Positions 5,631-5,732 of a stretch of DNA of 5,732 bases are shown one piece after another. The first letter of the stretch is position 1; each line of letters starts with the position of its first letter. The translations under genes and the position numbers were made by a program. Under the pieces are notes generated by a model. The model ran no database searches. It was not told the DNA's origin and saw only the letters and a list, made by a program, of their open reading frames with translations. Source of the stretch: Puniceicoccales bacterium (GTDB taxonomy: Bacteria; Verrucomicrobiota; Verrucomicrobiia; Opitutales; JAIRLG01); assembly GCA_031278595.1 (NCBI GenBank), contig JAITKE010000020.1:1-5732 (forward strand). The letters are read 5' to 3'.

Positions 5631-5732
5631 TCAGTTCCCGCTGTTCTGGAGCCGGTAGAAGAGGATGAGTCGCCCCCGGAGCTTTTCGCCGTAGTGCCGA
5701 TCGGAGGCCCAGCGGCCGGTGAGGTCGTGGAG
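5631..5732 (-). CDS. C-terminus of a probable peptidoglycan glucosaminidase (FlgJ/Bax-type), partial
   Basis: Reading in from the right edge on the minus strand, an open frame encodes 33 residues, LHDLTGRWASDRHYGEKLRG then RLILFYRLQNSGN, ending at TGA (5633-5631). The motif 'L-T-G-x-(Y/W)-A-(S/T)-D-x-x-Y-x-x-K-L' followed by a hydrophobic helix is the typical end of the glucosaminidase domain (mannosyl-glycoprotein endo-beta-N-acetylglucosaminidase-like family), which cleaves glycan strands of peptidoglycan. The catalytic Glu lies outside the window. It is the upstream-most gene of the minus-strand block; 235 bp containing cloverleaf C separate it from DJ-1 copy B. The family call is reasonable but based on a short segment. 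Confidence 0.6.
   Translation of the reverse strand, partial: LHDLTGRWASDRHYGEKLRGRLILFYRLQNSGN

Overview
The window looks like a GC-rich (roughly mid-50s % by eye) bacterial chromosome. It has two gene blocks converging on a repeat-rich boundary near 2280-2605. The plus-strand block is the start of a division and cell wall (dcw) cluster: the tail of a probable class-V aminotransferase/cysteine desulfurase (2-82), a MraZ operator (237-271), mraZ (287-748), rsmH (745-1722) and a small FtsL-like membrane protein (1895-2278). The next expected dcw gene (ftsI/penicillin-binding protein) does not follow; the cluster stops at repeats. The taxon cannot be fixed from sequence alone. A PVC-type lineage such as Verrucomicrobiota or Chlamydiota is a low-confidence guess, based on a secreted OTU-type protease beside a short dcw start with weak Shine-Dalgarno use.

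The minus-strand block reads, in transcription order: the C-terminus of a probable peptidoglycan glucosaminidase (5732-5631), two diverged DJ-1/PfpI paralogues (5395-4820 and 4420-3821), and a secreted OTU-like cysteine protease (3765-2602). The OTU stop codon lies inside the CTAG target duplication of a 139-bp MITE-like relic. The relic still encodes what looks like the first residues of an IS5-type transposase.

The most striking content is non-coding. Three elements (2375-2451, 4513-4733, 5511-5602) share one architecture: a perfect outer inverted repeat of 13-14 bp enclosing three closely packed branches, i.e. a cloverleaf or four-way junction, with most hairpin loops only 3 nt. Their primary sequences differ. 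Two share the junction GCCCC followed by an A6-7 tract. The middle one is nested: its first branch carries a second complete three-hairpin cloverleaf plus a G-quadruplex-type tract. Each lies beyond the 3' end of a minus-strand gene, and none has a normal terminator T-tract directly after its stem.

A second theme is duplication of translation starts. The first 14 codons of rsmH are followed by a diverged second copy. The rsmH-ftsL junction is present as four degenerate tandem copies, each with its own ATG; the third opens a short ORF that ends in an ATGA overlap with ftsL. Another four-copy 24-26 bp array follows ftsL and runs into the first cloverleaf.
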